Shown here in pieces: positions 10,936 to 20,191 of a stretch of 27,473 nt of DNA. The notes beneath the pieces are model-generated. The model saw only the letters and a list, made by a program, of their open reading frames with translations, did not search any database and had not been told where the DNA came from. The DNA comes from a virus: positions 1-27,473 of the IMG/VR virus record IMGVR_UViG_3300025083_000178; one strand, given 5' to 3'. Within the stretch, counting starts at the first letter, position 1, and each line of letters starts with the position of its first letter. The translations under genes and the position numbers were made by a program.

Positions 10936-11640
10936 ATGAAAACCATAGAATTAGAAATATCAGTTCCAACTGACTTATCAAGCATAACACTTGGACAGTA
11001 CCAGCGTTATATGAAGGTCATTGAAGAGAACGGAGAAGATGCTGATGATTTCTTGGCGCTAAAGACTATTGAGATATTCTGTGATATATCCTTAAAAGAT
11101 GTGCTTAACATTCCAGCTAAAGATGCTGACAAGGTATTAAGTATAATCAACAAGGCGTTTGAAGAGAAACCTAATCTAATACGCAGGTTTAACTTACTTG
11201 GCGTAGATATGGGATTTGAACCGCAGTTAGAGAATATTGCTCTTGGCGCATATATAGATGTTGAAGATAATATATCGGATTGGAGTAGAATGCACAAGGC
11301 GATGGCAGCGTTGTATCGACCTGTCAACTTCAAGCAGAAAGACAAATATACGGTAGCGCCCTATGAACCAAGCGAAGAGGTGTCAAACCTTATGAAGGAA
11401 ATGCCTCTTGATGTAGTAATGAGTGCTATGGTTTTTTTTTACGATTTAGGGAAGGAGTTGTTGAGAGCTATACCGAACTATATACAGAAAAATCTGACGG
11501 AGGAACAGACTTATCAGCTCAAGCAGGCTTTGGCTCAAAATGGGGTTGGTATCAATCAATCTATGCACTCGCTGGAGGAAATATTCTCAACTTTGACGAA
11601 ATCACCAACCTTCCAATTTTCAAGTGCCTCAACTTCCTAA
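10936..11640 (+). CDS. Tail assembly chaperone, short (zero-frame) form
   Basis: The 234 aa protein matches, from memory, the tail assembly chaperone of Bacteroidota siphophages: a start of ELEISVPTDLSSITLGQYQR, then LKTIEIFCDISLKDV, IRRFNLLGVDMGFEP and SDWSRMHKAMAALYRPV. It is the gpG-like partner that coats the tape measure during tail assembly. A T9 run at 11432-11440 lies in its last third, and the -1 frame is open from there to 11702 with protein-like sequence. The zero-frame end (YDLGKELLRAIPNYIQKNL and on to STLTKSP) also looks real, so the region is read in two frames as in the lambda G/GT pair. It lies before the tape measure, as expected. Confidence 0.75.
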   Translation: MKTIELEISVPTDLSSITLGQYQRYMKVIEENGEDADDFLALKTIEIFCDISLKDVLNIPAKDADKVLSIINKAFEEKPNLIRRFNLLGVDMGFEPQLENIALGAYIDVEDNISDWSRMHKAMAALYRPVNFKQKDKYTVAPYEPSEEVSNLMKEMPLDVVMSAMVFFYDLGKELLRAIPNYIQKNLTEEQTYQLKQALAQNGVGINQSMHSLEEIFSTLTKSPTFQFSSASTS

Positions 11641-11702
11641 CATTTGAGAAAGAAAAGAATGAACTAGAAGCTGCAATGATAAAGAAAGCATATAAACGAT
11701 GA
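11412..11702 (+). CDS. Frame -1 extension of the tail assembly chaperone (gpGT-like)
   Basis: This frame opens after a TGA at 11409-11411 and ends at TGA 11700-11702, overlapping the next ATG as ATGA. It encodes SAQAGFGSKWGWYQSIYALA, then NILNFDEITNLPIFKCLNFL and TFEKEKNELEAAMIKKAYKR. The KWGWY-x-SIY-x-LA pattern resembles the T domain of tail chaperones. No start codon of its own is convincing. A -1 slip at T_TTT_TTT (11433-11439) would give a 255 aa fusion in place of 234 aa. It explains the otherwise empty 58 bp before the next gene. Confidence 0.75.
   Translation, partial: CSNECYGFFLRFREGVVESYTELYTEKSDGGTDLSAQAGFGSKWGWYQSIYALAGGNILNFDEITNLPIFKCLNFLTFEKEKNELEAAMIKKAYKR
11432..11440 (+). 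promoter_or_regulatory. T9 slippery site for -1 frameshifting
   Basis: The codons are GTT TTT TTT TAC in the zero frame. The heptamer T_TTT_TTT at 11433-11439 fits the X_XXY_YYZ rule, and tRNAs keep full pairing after a -1 slip. Confidence 0.6.
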
Positions 11703-12169
11703 AAGAGTTTTACGACCTTATAGATAAATTATACGAAGAGCTAAATTCAAGTGAATTTGTAAGTACCGTTACTTTTGGTAACATTATGGATGTTGACTTG
11801 TCCAAGCAGAGTATATTTCCATTATCACACATAAACATTCAGGATGCTGTTTTTGGAGAGCATACAATCACATTCTCGATTCAGGTAATAGCAATGGACT
11901 TGGTTGATGAAAGTAAAGAAGATAGATTCGATAGCGATTCTACACCGCATCAAGGATTAGACAATAAACACGATGTGCTAAACACACAGCTTGCGGTAAT
12001 AAATAGATTGCAGTCTAAATTAAGGCGTGGAGACCTAAACGATGATAACTACGTTTTAGATACCGATGCAACTGCCACTATGTTTGAAGATAGATTTGAA
12101 AATCTAATGGCTGGTTGGGCGCTTTCCCTATCTATATCAATTCCTAATAACGTTGTAACTGTCTGCTAA
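11699..12169 (+). CDS. Neck/tail completion-type structural protein
   Basis: The 156 aa product follows a pattern common in Bacteroidota phages: a helical start, FGNIMDVDLSKQSIFPLSHI, a strand-rich centre (ITFSIQVIAMDLVDESKED), then DVLNTQLAVINRLQSKLRRG and FENLMAGWALSLSISIPNN. The outline fits a tail terminator or completion protein that caps the tail tube, but the name comes from position and fold impression. It overlaps the chaperone extension by 4 nt and the next gene by 1 nt (TAATG). Confidence 0.65.
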   Translation: MKEFYDLIDKLYEELNSSEFVSTVTFGNIMDVDLSKQSIFPLSHINIQDAVFGEHTITFSIQVIAMDLVDESKEDRFDSDSTPHQGLDNKHDVLNTQLAVINRLQSKLRRGDLNDDNYVLDTDATATMFEDRFENLMAGWALSLSISIPNNVVTVC

Positions 12170-12723
12170 TGGAGATTAGATTCAAAAATACTGAAACATA
12201 CGTTAAATCATTCGCAGAGACGAAACTGATTCAGTACTTCCTTGAATCGTATCAAGCATCAAGACAGAGATTAGGAAAGACAAATGCGCCAGTAAAGTCA
12301 AGTGGAGAAGGTGGTGAGTCGTTAAACGTAAGGGTAGAGAACGGAGGTCTTGATATAAACCTATACGGTAACTCTTACCTACAAGGCGTAGACGAGGGTA
12401 CAGAACCATTTAGTCCTAACGTGAACGCTATAAAGGATTGGATTAGACAGAAACCAGTAACACTAAAGGATTTTAGTGGAAGGGCGATGCCAAGAACAGA
12501 ATCTAACATAGCAAAGGTCGCATACAAGATTGGCGAGGCTATATCGCTTCGTGGTATTGCACCAGCCAGATATATTGGTGAAGTTGTTGAAAAAGCATTT
12601 GAAAATATAGTAGACGGTATGCTACCTCCGCTAAAAGAAGATATAACAGATAAATTAGATGAAATACTAAAAAGTGTCGGCTACACAAAGAAAGGCGATA
12701 CATACGTTTTTAAAGGGAAATAA
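12169..12723 (+). CDS. HK97 gp10-like head-tail connector/tail completion protein
   Basis: The 184 aa protein shows the gp10-like pattern: YLQGVDEGTEPFSPNVNAIK, then DWIRQKPV, then IAKVAYKIGEAISLRGIAPA and RYIGEVVEKAF. This is the 'edGr..g..P....I..WI..k......aiar.I..kGi....f' layout of this family, which fills the junction between head and tail. It overlaps its neighbours by one base on each side, so it belongs to the tail operon. The C-terminal 40 residues are acidic and helical. Confidence 0.75.
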   Translation: MEIRFKNTETYVKSFAETKLIQYFLESYQASRQRLGKTNAPVKSSGEGGESLNVRVENGGLDINLYGNSYLQGVDEGTEPFSPNVNAIKDWIRQKPVTLKDFSGRAMPRTESNIAKVAYKIGEAISLRGIAPARYIGEVVEKAFENIVDGMLPPLKEDITDKLDEILKSVGYTKKGDTYVFKGK

Positions 12724-13916
12724 TGGCAAGAATAATAAACACAAGAAGTCCGTTTTACATAAAGGTTTATCACGCATCACTATTTGAGGCGGAACTTAAA
12801 CTATACATATATGAAGGCGCAGGAGATTCAACTCCCGACCCTGAAGATTTAAAGTACACCATAGTTAAAGCAGAGTTAGAAGGTAACAATTACGTTGTAT
12901 TTGAAATATCTGAACTTGTAAGAGACTACATCCAGATAAAGTATGATGGCGAATATGATAGTTATGTAGTTTTGGTAAATCCTATAATTACTGCTTTTGA
13001 TGTAAACGGTAGCACACTTTCTTCACCAACAGTAACGCCAAGTGATTATTATAACCAATTCATAGCAACAGATGGATATGGATATTTTGAAGAAGGTATC
13101 AATCCAGACTTTGATGAAGGACTAATGATGTCTGAAGGTACTATATACAGGGTTAATGACAGAAGTGTGAATATTCCTGTTTACACAGGTAGTACAAATA
13201 GCGTAGCGTTTAGATTGAATGGCGAAACTGTATATTCTAAAAATGTTGTTTATACAGACCCTGCAAACCCCACAACATCTGAAGCAATCCAATACATAGC
13301 TTCTGATAGCAATTCAACAGCAGACAGCTACAAAGAAAGAGTGTTAGAAGATGGTGGTATACTTGAAGCAAACTCATTACTTGAGGCATTTGAGGATATT
13401 GTTGATATAGGCGCTGTTGATGAGGTTTGGGTTAACTACACAAATTCCACAGAAACAAAAACAAAGATACTTAAAGTAAAAACATTCGATTGTTCAAAGT
13501 ATGAGCCAATAAGAGTTACCTTTGTAAATAAGTATGGCGCACTACAAGACCTATATTTTACAAGAAGAAGCAATGAATCTTTGAATATAAAAAAGGAAGA
13601 TTATAAGGCTTCTGTAATGGACTTTGCAAACTTCTCTTATGACACTTCAGAGCATCAAATGAGAACATTGAACTTAATAGGTAATGAGAGCATAACGTTA
13701 AACACAGACTACATAGATGAGTCTTGCAATGAACATATAAAACAGCTTATGTTATCAGAGCAAGTTTGGATGACAAGGCTTACAGACGAAGAGAAAATTG
13801 TACCGTTGAAGCTAAAAACACAATCGCTTCAAATGAAAAAAAGAGTAAACGACAAACTCGTTCAATACAGTATGGAGTTTGATGTTGCAGCAGATAAAAT
13901 AAACAATATTCGATAA
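12723..13916 (+). CDS. Tail-tip/distal tail-type protein (397 aa)
   Basis: The product begins with ARIINTRSPFYIKVYHASLF, a start typical of a protein widely found in Bacteroidota siphophages, then VVFEISELVRDYIQIKYDGE. The C-terminal third has VTFVNKYGALQDLYFTRRSN and HQMRTLNLIGNESITLNTDY and ends in VQYSMEFDVAADKINN. The beta-rich make-up fits a baseplate or distal tail protein. It lies before the tape measure, instead of after it as in many siphophages. It overlaps the 815 aa gene by 1 nt, which suggests that the two act together. Confidence 0.65.
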   Translation: MARIINTRSPFYIKVYHASLFEAELKLYIYEGAGDSTPDPEDLKYTIVKAELEGNNYVVFEISELVRDYIQIKYDGEYDSYVVLVNPIITAFDVNGSTLSSPTVTPSDYYNQFIATDGYGYFEEGINPDFDEGLMMSEGTIYRVNDRSVNIPVYTGSTNSVAFRLNGETVYSKNVVYTDPANPTTSEAIQYIASDSNSTADSYKERVLEDGGILEANSLLEAFEDIVDIGAVDEVWVNYTNSTETKTKILKVKTFDCSKYEPIRVTFVNKYGALQDLYFTRRSNESLNIKKEDYKASVMDFANFSYDTSEHQMRTLNLIGNESITLNTDYIDESCNEHIKQLMLSEQVWMTRLTDEEKIVPLKLKTQSLQMKKRVNDKLVQYSMEFDVAADKINNIR

Positions 13917-16363
13917 TGAATAAAGTTGTACTTTATATAAAAGATGCCGATAACGTTTATCAGGCGGTAGACTTGTTTGAAGATGAAACTATCTCTGTAA
14001 CATCTAAAATACAGGATATACGAGATATAGCAAAAGTGTTTACTGACTTCTCTCAATCATTTACAATACCTGCCTCAAAAAAGAACAATAAGATATTTAA
14101 ACATTTTTATAATTACTTTATATCAGAAGGTGCGTTTGATGCGAGAAAAAAAGTAGATGCCCAACTTGAAGTGAACTACATTCCATTTAGAGATGGTAAG
14201 ATATTTCTCAATGGTGTAAAGATGAAAGAGAACAAGCCATTTGCCTACAACGTAACATTCTTTGGTAATACAGTTACATTAAAGGATTTGCTTGGCGATG
14301 ATGAATTAGAATCACTTACTTGGCTTGACAATTTCACTTACGATTACGACAACACACAAACAAAATCAAGATTTCAGTCTACCGTATCTGTTACGGTTGA
14401 TTCAGAAACATTTACAGCTCCAATAATAGTTCCATTGATTACACACACTAAAAGGTTGTTTTGGGATTCGTCTAACAATAATTCACATACACTATCTGGA
14501 AATATAGATTATCAAAGTGGCGGAGGAACGCATTTACGAGGTGTTCAATATCAAGATTTAAAACCAGCTATAAGACTTATATATGTTATAAGAGCAATAG
14601 AAGAAAAGTATGGTATAGAATTTACAAGAGAATTTTTTGATAGCGATGCTTTTACAGGTGTAGACCATAGAAGCAGAGGTCTTTATATGTGGTTGAGCAG
14701 AGAAAAAGGAGGTATTGGTTCTGGTGAGGCAACTGAATATGTATTAAAGAATTTCACACATTCTTCTGGCGATACCCTTGCTGATTTTCAGACATTAAAT
14801 ATAACGCCAAGTATAGAAGATTCTGGTACAGATACGGATTCTGTATTTAAAATAGAAGAATGGGTAGTTGGTACTGGTACAGCAGCGATAGATTATAGAG
14901 TTCAGTTTGAATTAACTATAACAACAAGCTCATCTTTACTATATGATTTAAAAGTAATAAACACTTTAGATAACAATGCTACAATAGCTGAATTTAATGG
15001 TCAGGATGGAACTCAAACATTTTCATTTGGAAGAAATTTCTCTACTTACGGAGGAACTATATCTGGTATAAAAATGGTTGTTAATGCGGATTCTGCATTC
15101 TCCGCAACCACCTCATTGAGAGTTAGGCAAATAAAAGATAGAGCAAAAGGTATTGATTCTACAATAGCAGACGGATATTATACTTCAGACAATGTAGCAA
15201 CAGTATCTACAATACGACCAACAGAAAGATTACCCAAATTGAAAATATACGATTTTCTTACAGGTATATTCAAGATGTTTAATCTAACAGCTTATTACAT
15301 TGATGATAGAAATGATGCTGATTATGGCAAAATAAAAGTATTACCTCTTGATGATTATTATGAAGATAATCCATCTATATTTGATATAACAAAATATGTT
15401 GATTCAACAGAAACCGACATAGAAGCTACTATACCTTATAGTGAAATTCAGTTTAAATATAAAGACCCAAAGACGTTACTAATGCTTCAGCATAAAGAAG
15501 CATTTAACGAAACATTTGGTGATTCAGAATATAAGCCAGTAGATGTTGATAGAGGAAAACCGTATAAGATTGAAGTACCATTTGGACACATAAAGTACGA
15601 GAGGATATACGATGACGATAATCCAACAATTATAACTTACATAATGTGGGGGTACTCTGCTGGAGATAACTTTAAGCCAGATGCAGATGCAGACCCCCCA
15701 ACAGGAGATTATGATTCTGTATTAACAAATCCATTACTGTTTTACGGTATAAGAATCGCAGGTCTTTCACAAAGATTAAGTTGGCTTGAGGGTACGACTC
15801 ATGATGATTTAAGTAGTTATTGGATGCCATCAAACGGTTCTACAAGAGGTACGACTCAATCATTTCCCGACACAACTGGCTCGGCAACCTCCACAAGTTC
15901 TTTTAAGTTAATAGACTCTACTGGTGATTTTTTAGACCAAGCAGGTGTAAATGATGTTGTAGTTAATACAACTGATAGTACCTCAACAAGAGTTGTTTCA
16001 GTAGATAGTGATACTCAAATTACTCTTCAAGATGATATATTTACTAGCGGAGACTCTTATAAGATATATGGTGATTCAAGACAGACTATTAACTTTGACT
16101 CTGAAATAAACGAATGGTCTGGAGAGGACTACGGTATATATTCAAATTCATTGTTTAATTCATTTTACAAAACATATATACAAGATGTATTCGACCCAAA
16201 GAAAAGAATATTCAAACTAACAGCACATTTGCCAAGTAGTATATTACTTAACTACAAGTTAAATGATAGGTTTCAGATTGGAGACAAGGTGTTTACTATA
16301 AACTCAATAGATACAAACCTAAAAACAGGTGAATCTAAATTAGAATTATTGAACGTATTATGA
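13916..16363 (+). CDS. Large tail protein, tail hub/Tal-like (815 aa)
   Basis: This is the largest protein in the window. The N-terminal part (SKIQDIRDIAKVFTDFSQSF, then TIPASKKNNKIFKHFYNYF) is a hallmark of Bacteroidota phage tail proteins. The middle is a beta-rich segment with Ser/Thr/Gly repeats (about 160-410). Residues about 430-560 return to a conserved part (LPKLKIYDFLTGIFKMFNLT), and the end (LNYKLNDRFQIGDKVFTINS) is compact. A baseplate hub or tail-associated protein is likely. An insertion-like Ser/Thr-rich segment at about 640-700 could be a host-range module. It overlaps the next small gene as ATGA. Confidence 0.7.
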   Translation: MNKVVLYIKDADNVYQAVDLFEDETISVTSKIQDIRDIAKVFTDFSQSFTIPASKKNNKIFKHFYNYFISEGAFDARKKVDAQLEVNYIPFRDGKIFLNGVKMKENKPFAYNVTFFGNTVTLKDLLGDDELESLTWLDNFTYDYDNTQTKSRFQSTVSVTVDSETFTAPIIVPLITHTKRLFWDSSNNNSHTLSGNIDYQSGGGTHLRGVQYQDLKPAIRLIYVIRAIEEKYGIEFTREFFDSDAFTGVDHRSRGLYMWLSREKGGIGSGEATEYVLKNFTHSSGDTLADFQTLNITPSIEDSGTDTDSVFKIEEWVVGTGTAAIDYRVQFELTITTSSSLLYDLKVINTLDNNATIAEFNGQDGTQTFSFGRNFSTYGGTISGIKMVVNADSAFSATTSLRVRQIKDRAKGIDSTIADGYYTSDNVATVSTIRPTERLPKLKIYDFLTGIFKMFNLTAYYIDDRNDADYGKIKVLPLDDYYEDNPSIFDITKYVDSTETDIEATIPYSEIQFKYKDPKTLLMLQHKEAFNETFGDSEYKPVDVDRGKPYKIEVPFGHIKYERIYDDDNPTIITYIMWGYSAGDNFKPDADADPPTGDYDSVLTNPLLFYGIRIAGLSQRLSWLEGTTHDDLSSYWMPSNGSTRGTTQSFPDTTGSATSTSSFKLIDSTGDFLDQAGVNDVVVNTTDSTSTRVVSVDSDTQITLQDDIFTSGDSYKIYGDSRQTINFDSEINEWSGEDYGIYSNSLFNSFYKTYIQDVFDPKKRIFKLTAHLPSSILLNYKLNDRFQIGDKVFTINSIDTNLKTGESKLELLNVL

Positions 16364-16521
16364 TAAAACAGATTATAGATTTATTGCAAGTATCTGATTG
16401 GTATGGCGTATCTCATAACGTAGACATCGCCAAAGGAATATATAAAGGATGCTCTAGTTGGGATGAAGCAAAGAGACAAGTGAAACGAGTGAAAGAATCT
16501 AAAGCATACAAGAATGGCTGA
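16360..16521 (+). CDS. Small basic protein before the tape measure (53 aa)
   Basis: The gene is linked by ATGA to the 815 aa gene and ends 8 bp inside the tape measure gene. The product has QIIDLLQVSDWYGVSHNVDI and then GCSSWDEAKRQVKRVKESKA. No domain is recognised. Start-stop overlaps at both ends make a real gene likely. Confidence 0.65.
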   Translation: MIKQIIDLLQVSDWYGVSHNVDIAKGIYKGCSSWDEAKRQVKRVKESKAYKNG

Positions 16522-18706
16522 ACAAAAGATACTCATATCAATACAGATTAACGACAGTCAGGCTAAAAAGACTAACAAGGCGTTAAAAGTTACTAAAGAT
16601 AACTTTAATAGCCTTACTGATGCCGAAAAGGCTAAAATCATTGCAGACAAGCAATTAACTTTATCATCTAAAGAGGTAGACAAAGCATTAACGCTTCAAG
16701 CGAAAGCTGCCAACAACGCAGCGCAAGCAACTAAAAACGGTAGAACACAGTCTGGTCTTAACAACGCAATCTTACTTGAAACAGGTCGTTTAGCCTCTGA
16801 TGCAAGTTTTGGTTTTACAGCTATAGCAAACAACTTGTCGCAGGTTGTAACATTATTTAGTTCATTCGTAAAAACACAAGGTGGTGTAATAGCATCATTT
16901 AAAGAACTTGGAAGGTCTCTTATGGGTACTGGAGGACTTCTTATATTGGTACAATTACTCATATCTTATGGTGCTGACCTTATTAAGATTTTTGCAAGCA
17001 CATCGGCAGAAGCTGTTAAACTGAAAGACGTGTTTAAGGATGCTGGAAGTCAGGTTCAGGAAACAGCAGGAAGGTTTCAAACATATATAGCTACATTACA
17101 GGATGCTAATGCATCTCAAGAAAAACAGTCTAAAGCTCTAAAGTTATTAAATAAAGAGTTTCCAGATTATATAAAACAGCTTGATAATGCTGGAGTATCT
17201 ATTGAAAGCGTAAAAAATCAAACAGACGAAGCAACAAAACAGAATATATTATATGAAGAGTCAATAAGAAGGATAGCGAGGTCAAAGGCTGCTCAAAGCG
17301 CCATTGAGGAAGAGTCTGCTGCTGAAATTCAAGCTACTTTAGAAACAGAGCGTATTTTACGAGAAACATATAATATGACTTTAGTCGAAGCTCAAGAGGC
17401 TACTAAAGTGTATAATGAAGAGCTAAAAAATGGTCAAACTGTTAGTGCTGGTATGGCTGGTTCAGTTGTAATGACTAATACTGCTGTAAACAGACAGTCT
17501 GAAAATATAAAAGTTTTAGTAGATAATTTAAAAGTAGAGACCGACCAAAGAAAGAAAAATATACAAATATTAGAGGACTATGTTATTCTTGGAGACAAAG
17601 AGACAGAAGGAAGAGGAAACAGAAACAGGGTTTTTAAAGCAGCAGACCTTGACTTTGAGAAGGAAACACAGAAGTCAAGAGAAAGGTTACTCAAGGGTTT
17701 TATAAAAGATGAAAAGCTACAAATTAAAATTAAGTTTGATGGAATTAGGGAGAGGGCGACGTTAAAACAGAAGGAGTTTGAAGATGACCAACAAAGAAGA
17801 TTAGATGAGTTTCTTGCGGTTGAGAAAGACCAAGCAAAAAGATTAGATGCTCAAAGAAGGTTTGATAACGAGATAGCCAAATCTAAAGAATCTTTAAACA
17901 AGTATATAAAGCAACTTAACGCAGAGCAGTTAGTAGCCATAGGCAATTTAACAATAGAACAGGCGCAGAAAATAATAGACGCTGATAGAGAATTACAGTT
18001 TAAGTTACAGGAAAACAGACAAAGAGCAGCAGACCAAGAAATACTGAATGAAGGTATAAAGGCTGGAAACCTATTTAACTTAAAAAATGAACAGTTAGAA
18101 AAGGAAAGAGAAAGATTACAGTTTGCACTTGAAAATGAGAATTTGACCTTTCAAGAGAGAATGAATCTTCAAAATCAGCTTACTAATGTTGAACAGCAGC
18201 AAACCAATGCAAGAATAGAAATAGCCGAACTTGAAGCATTATCAAAAAGACAACTTCTCGACCAGACCGCAAATGCCTTAATGGCTTTTGGCGATTTAGC
18301 TGGTAAACAAACTGGAGTTGGAAAAGGACTTGCTGTTGCAGGTACACTTATATCTACATATAATGCTGCTCAAAGAGCCTATGAATCGCAGTTCCTGCCA
18401 ATACCAACTACAAATTCGCCAATAAGAGGTGCTTTAGCTGCTGCTGCCGCTGTTGCATCTGGTCTTGCAAATGTTAAGAATATTTTAAAAGTTAAAACAC
18501 CTAACGATAAATCTGCTGGTGCAGGTGGAGGAACTACAATTCAGGCACCAGACTTTAATGTAGTAGGCGCATCCCAAGTATCTCAATTAGCAGAGACCGT
18601 TGCTGGACAACAGGCAAAACCAGTAAAAGCGTTTGTAGTTGGAAAAGACATTTCAACGCAACAAGAATTAGATAGAAATATAACAAACACCGCATCATTC
18701 GGTTAA
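16514..18706 (+). CDS. Tape measure protein (730 aa)
   Basis: The protein sets tail length. It is long, helical and rich in Gln, Lys and Glu. It has coiled-coil stretches at about 390-590 (KQKEFEDDQQRRLDEFLAVE, ERERLQFALENENLTFQERM), a hydrophobic segment at about 136-157 (LMGTGGLLILVQLLISYGAD) and an Ala-rich segment near 640 (ALAAAAAVASGLANVKN). By the usual rule of about 0.15 nm per residue, the tail would be about 110 nm, which is an estimate. The Gly-rich region near 680 separates a C-terminal tail. It overlaps the small gene upstream by 8 nt. Confidence 0.85.
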   Translation: MAEQKILISIQINDSQAKKTNKALKVTKDNFNSLTDAEKAKIIADKQLTLSSKEVDKALTLQAKAANNAAQATKNGRTQSGLNNAILLETGRLASDASFGFTAIANNLSQVVTLFSSFVKTQGGVIASFKELGRSLMGTGGLLILVQLLISYGADLIKIFASTSAEAVKLKDVFKDAGSQVQETAGRFQTYIATLQDANASQEKQSKALKLLNKEFPDYIKQLDNAGVSIESVKNQTDEATKQNILYEESIRRIARSKAAQSAIEEESAAEIQATLETERILRETYNMTLVEAQEATKVYNEELKNGQTVSAGMAGSVVMTNTAVNRQSENIKVLVDNLKVETDQRKKNIQILEDYVILGDKETEGRGNRNRVFKAADLDFEKETQKSRERLLKGFIKDEKLQIKIKFDGIRERATLKQKEFEDDQQRRLDEFLAVEKDQAKRLDAQRRFDNEIAKSKESLNKYIKQLNAEQLVAIGNLTIEQAQKIIDADRELQFKLQENRQRAADQEILNEGIKAGNLFNLKNEQLEKERERLQFALENENLTFQERMNLQNQLTNVEQQQTNARIEIAELEALSKRQLLDQTANALMAFGDLAGKQTGVGKGLAVAGTLISTYNAAQRAYESQFLPIPTTNSPIRGALAAAAAVASGLANVKNILKVKTPNDKSAGAGGGTTIQAPDFNVVGASQVSQLAETVAGQQAKPVKAFVVGKDISTQQELDRNITNTASFG

Positions 18707-18718
18707 TTCAATAGTATG
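18705..18718 (+). repeat. Single AATTCAATA unit at a start codon
   Basis: AATTCAATAG runs directly into the ATG of the capsid protease gene (AATTCAATAGTATG). It is the same core as arrays A-C, alone, and shows the motif at a start codon as at 10451-10466. Confidence 0.5.
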
Positions 18719-20191
18719 AAAGTAATAGAATTATTTATAGACGAAGAGGGAGAATTGTCAGGCATTGATGCTATATCAATAGTCGAGCAACCAGCAATAG
18801 AAGAAAATTTTGTTGCTTTAAAAGATGAACTTAAAGTAGAGTTAGCTGATGTTGATAAGGATAAGCGTATTCTTATGGGCGCTGCTCTAATACCTAATAA
18901 AAAGATATACAGAAAAAGTAGAGAAGATGAGTATTATATATACTTCTCTGAAGATACTGTGCGTAGAGCATCTGAACTATTCTTAATGAAGGGGAATCAG
19001 AATAAATCTACTTTAGAGCATCAGGCGCAACTATCAGGTATGTCTGTTGTAGAATCTTGGATTATAGAGGATGATACACATGATAAATCTCGTAAGTATG
19101 GATTGAATATGCCCGTTGGTACTTGGATGGTCTCTATGAAGGTCAACAATGAAGAGGTTTGGCAAAATTACGTTAAGACAGGTAAGGTGAAGGGGTTCTC
19201 AATAGAGGGCTACTTCACCGACAAGATTGCTAGGTCAATGATTCAGAAAGAGAATGATGCTGCTGAAGTATTGTTGGAGATTGCTGATAGCATTGAAGCT
19301 GGAAAGCTAAATCTAAAAACATACGGAGATTACGGAAGTGGTGTTAGAAATAACGCCAAGAGAGGAATTGAGCTAAACAAAAAGGTAAATAACCGTTGCG
19401 CAACCTCTGTGGGAAAAATAAGAGCGCAGCAGTTGTCAAGGGGTGAAAAATTGAGTGTGTCCACGATTAAGAGGATGTATTCATATCTTTCAAGGGCAGC
19501 CGAATACTATGACCCAAGTGATTCAAAGGCTTGTGGTACTATTTCATATTTATTGTGGGGAGGTAAGGCTGGACTTGCTTGGAGTAGAGGTAAACTAAAA
19601 GAATTAGGTGAAATTGAGTTGGCATCTAAAAGGATTGATAACAGACTTGCTTACGACACAAAAGAACAGGCTTTAAAGGTAGCTAAAGATATTGGTTGTG
19701 ATGGCTACCACGTTCACAAATTTGACGGTAAAGATTGGTATATGCCCTGTAAAGAACACAAATTAGCAGAATACGATGACAAAGGAAGAATTAAACGAAG
19801 CAAGAAAGCACCAGATTCCGATACTCCAAATCCTAATCCAAAACGAGGAAGCAAACGCAATCCAAAGGGTGCTGCTGGGAAGTCAAGGGGAGTTACTGTA
19901 CCCGACAGAGTGTTAAAGTCTCTTCAGAAGAAAGCAGATGACTTTAATGAGAAATACAAAGCTAAAAAAGGATATGGAACTACTGTTGGGCAACTGAAGT
20001 CTGTATATCAGCGTGGTGTTGGCGCATTTCAAACATCTCATAGTCCTGCTGTAAAGTCAGCCGAGCAATGGGCGCAGGCTAGAGTAAACGCCTATATATA
20101 CCTTTTAAAGAACGGTAGACCGCAAAATGCTAAATACACTACCGATTACGATTTACTACCAAAGAAACACCCTAAATCAAGTAAGAAATGA
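18716..20191 (+). CDS. XkdF-type capsid maturation protease fused to two phage domains
   Basis: The 491 aa protein has three parts. Residues 1-175 look like the XkdF-like serine protease domain, with MGAALIPNKKIYRK, the His block STLEHQAQLSGMSVVESWII (H102) and the Ser block KGFSIEGYF (S162). Residues about 205-300 form a recurring phage domain (DYGSGVRNNAKRGIELNKKV, STIKRMYSYLSRAAEYYD, then SYLLWGGKAGLAWSRGKL). Residues about 395-491 resemble a DUF5824-type domain (GRPQNAKYTTDYDLLPKKHP). The protease probably trims scaffold and capsid proteins. It lies just before the scaffold and capsid genes. The fusion is longer than usual for this enzyme. Confidence 0.8.
   Translation: MKVIELFIDEEGELSGIDAISIVEQPAIEENFVALKDELKVELADVDKDKRILMGAALIPNKKIYRKSREDEYYIYFSEDTVRRASELFLMKGNQNKSTLEHQAQLSGMSVVESWIIEDDTHDKSRKYGLNMPVGTWMVSMKVNNEEVWQNYVKTGKVKGFSIEGYFTDKIARSMIQKENDAAEVLLEIADSIEAGKLNLKTYGDYGSGVRNNAKRGIELNKKVNNRCATSVGKIRAQQLSRGEKLSVSTIKRMYSYLSRAAEYYDPSDSKACGTISYLLWGGKAGLAWSRGKLKELGEIELASKRIDNRLAYDTKEQALKVAKDIGCDGYHVHKFDGKDWYMPCKEHKLAEYDDKGRIKRSKKAPDSDTPNPNPKRGSKRNPKGAAGKSRGVTVPDRVLKSLQKKADDFNEKYKAKKGYGTTVGQLKSVYQRGVGAFQTSHSPAVKSAEQWAQARVNAYIYLLKNGRPQNAKYTTDYDLLPKKHPKSSKK

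Noticed and set aside
11460-11545. Alternative slip site GAAAAAT at about 11487 in the chaperone gene
   Set aside because: It does not satisfy the X_XXY_YYZ pairing rule in the zero frame (G precedes AAA AAT); the T9 run does.
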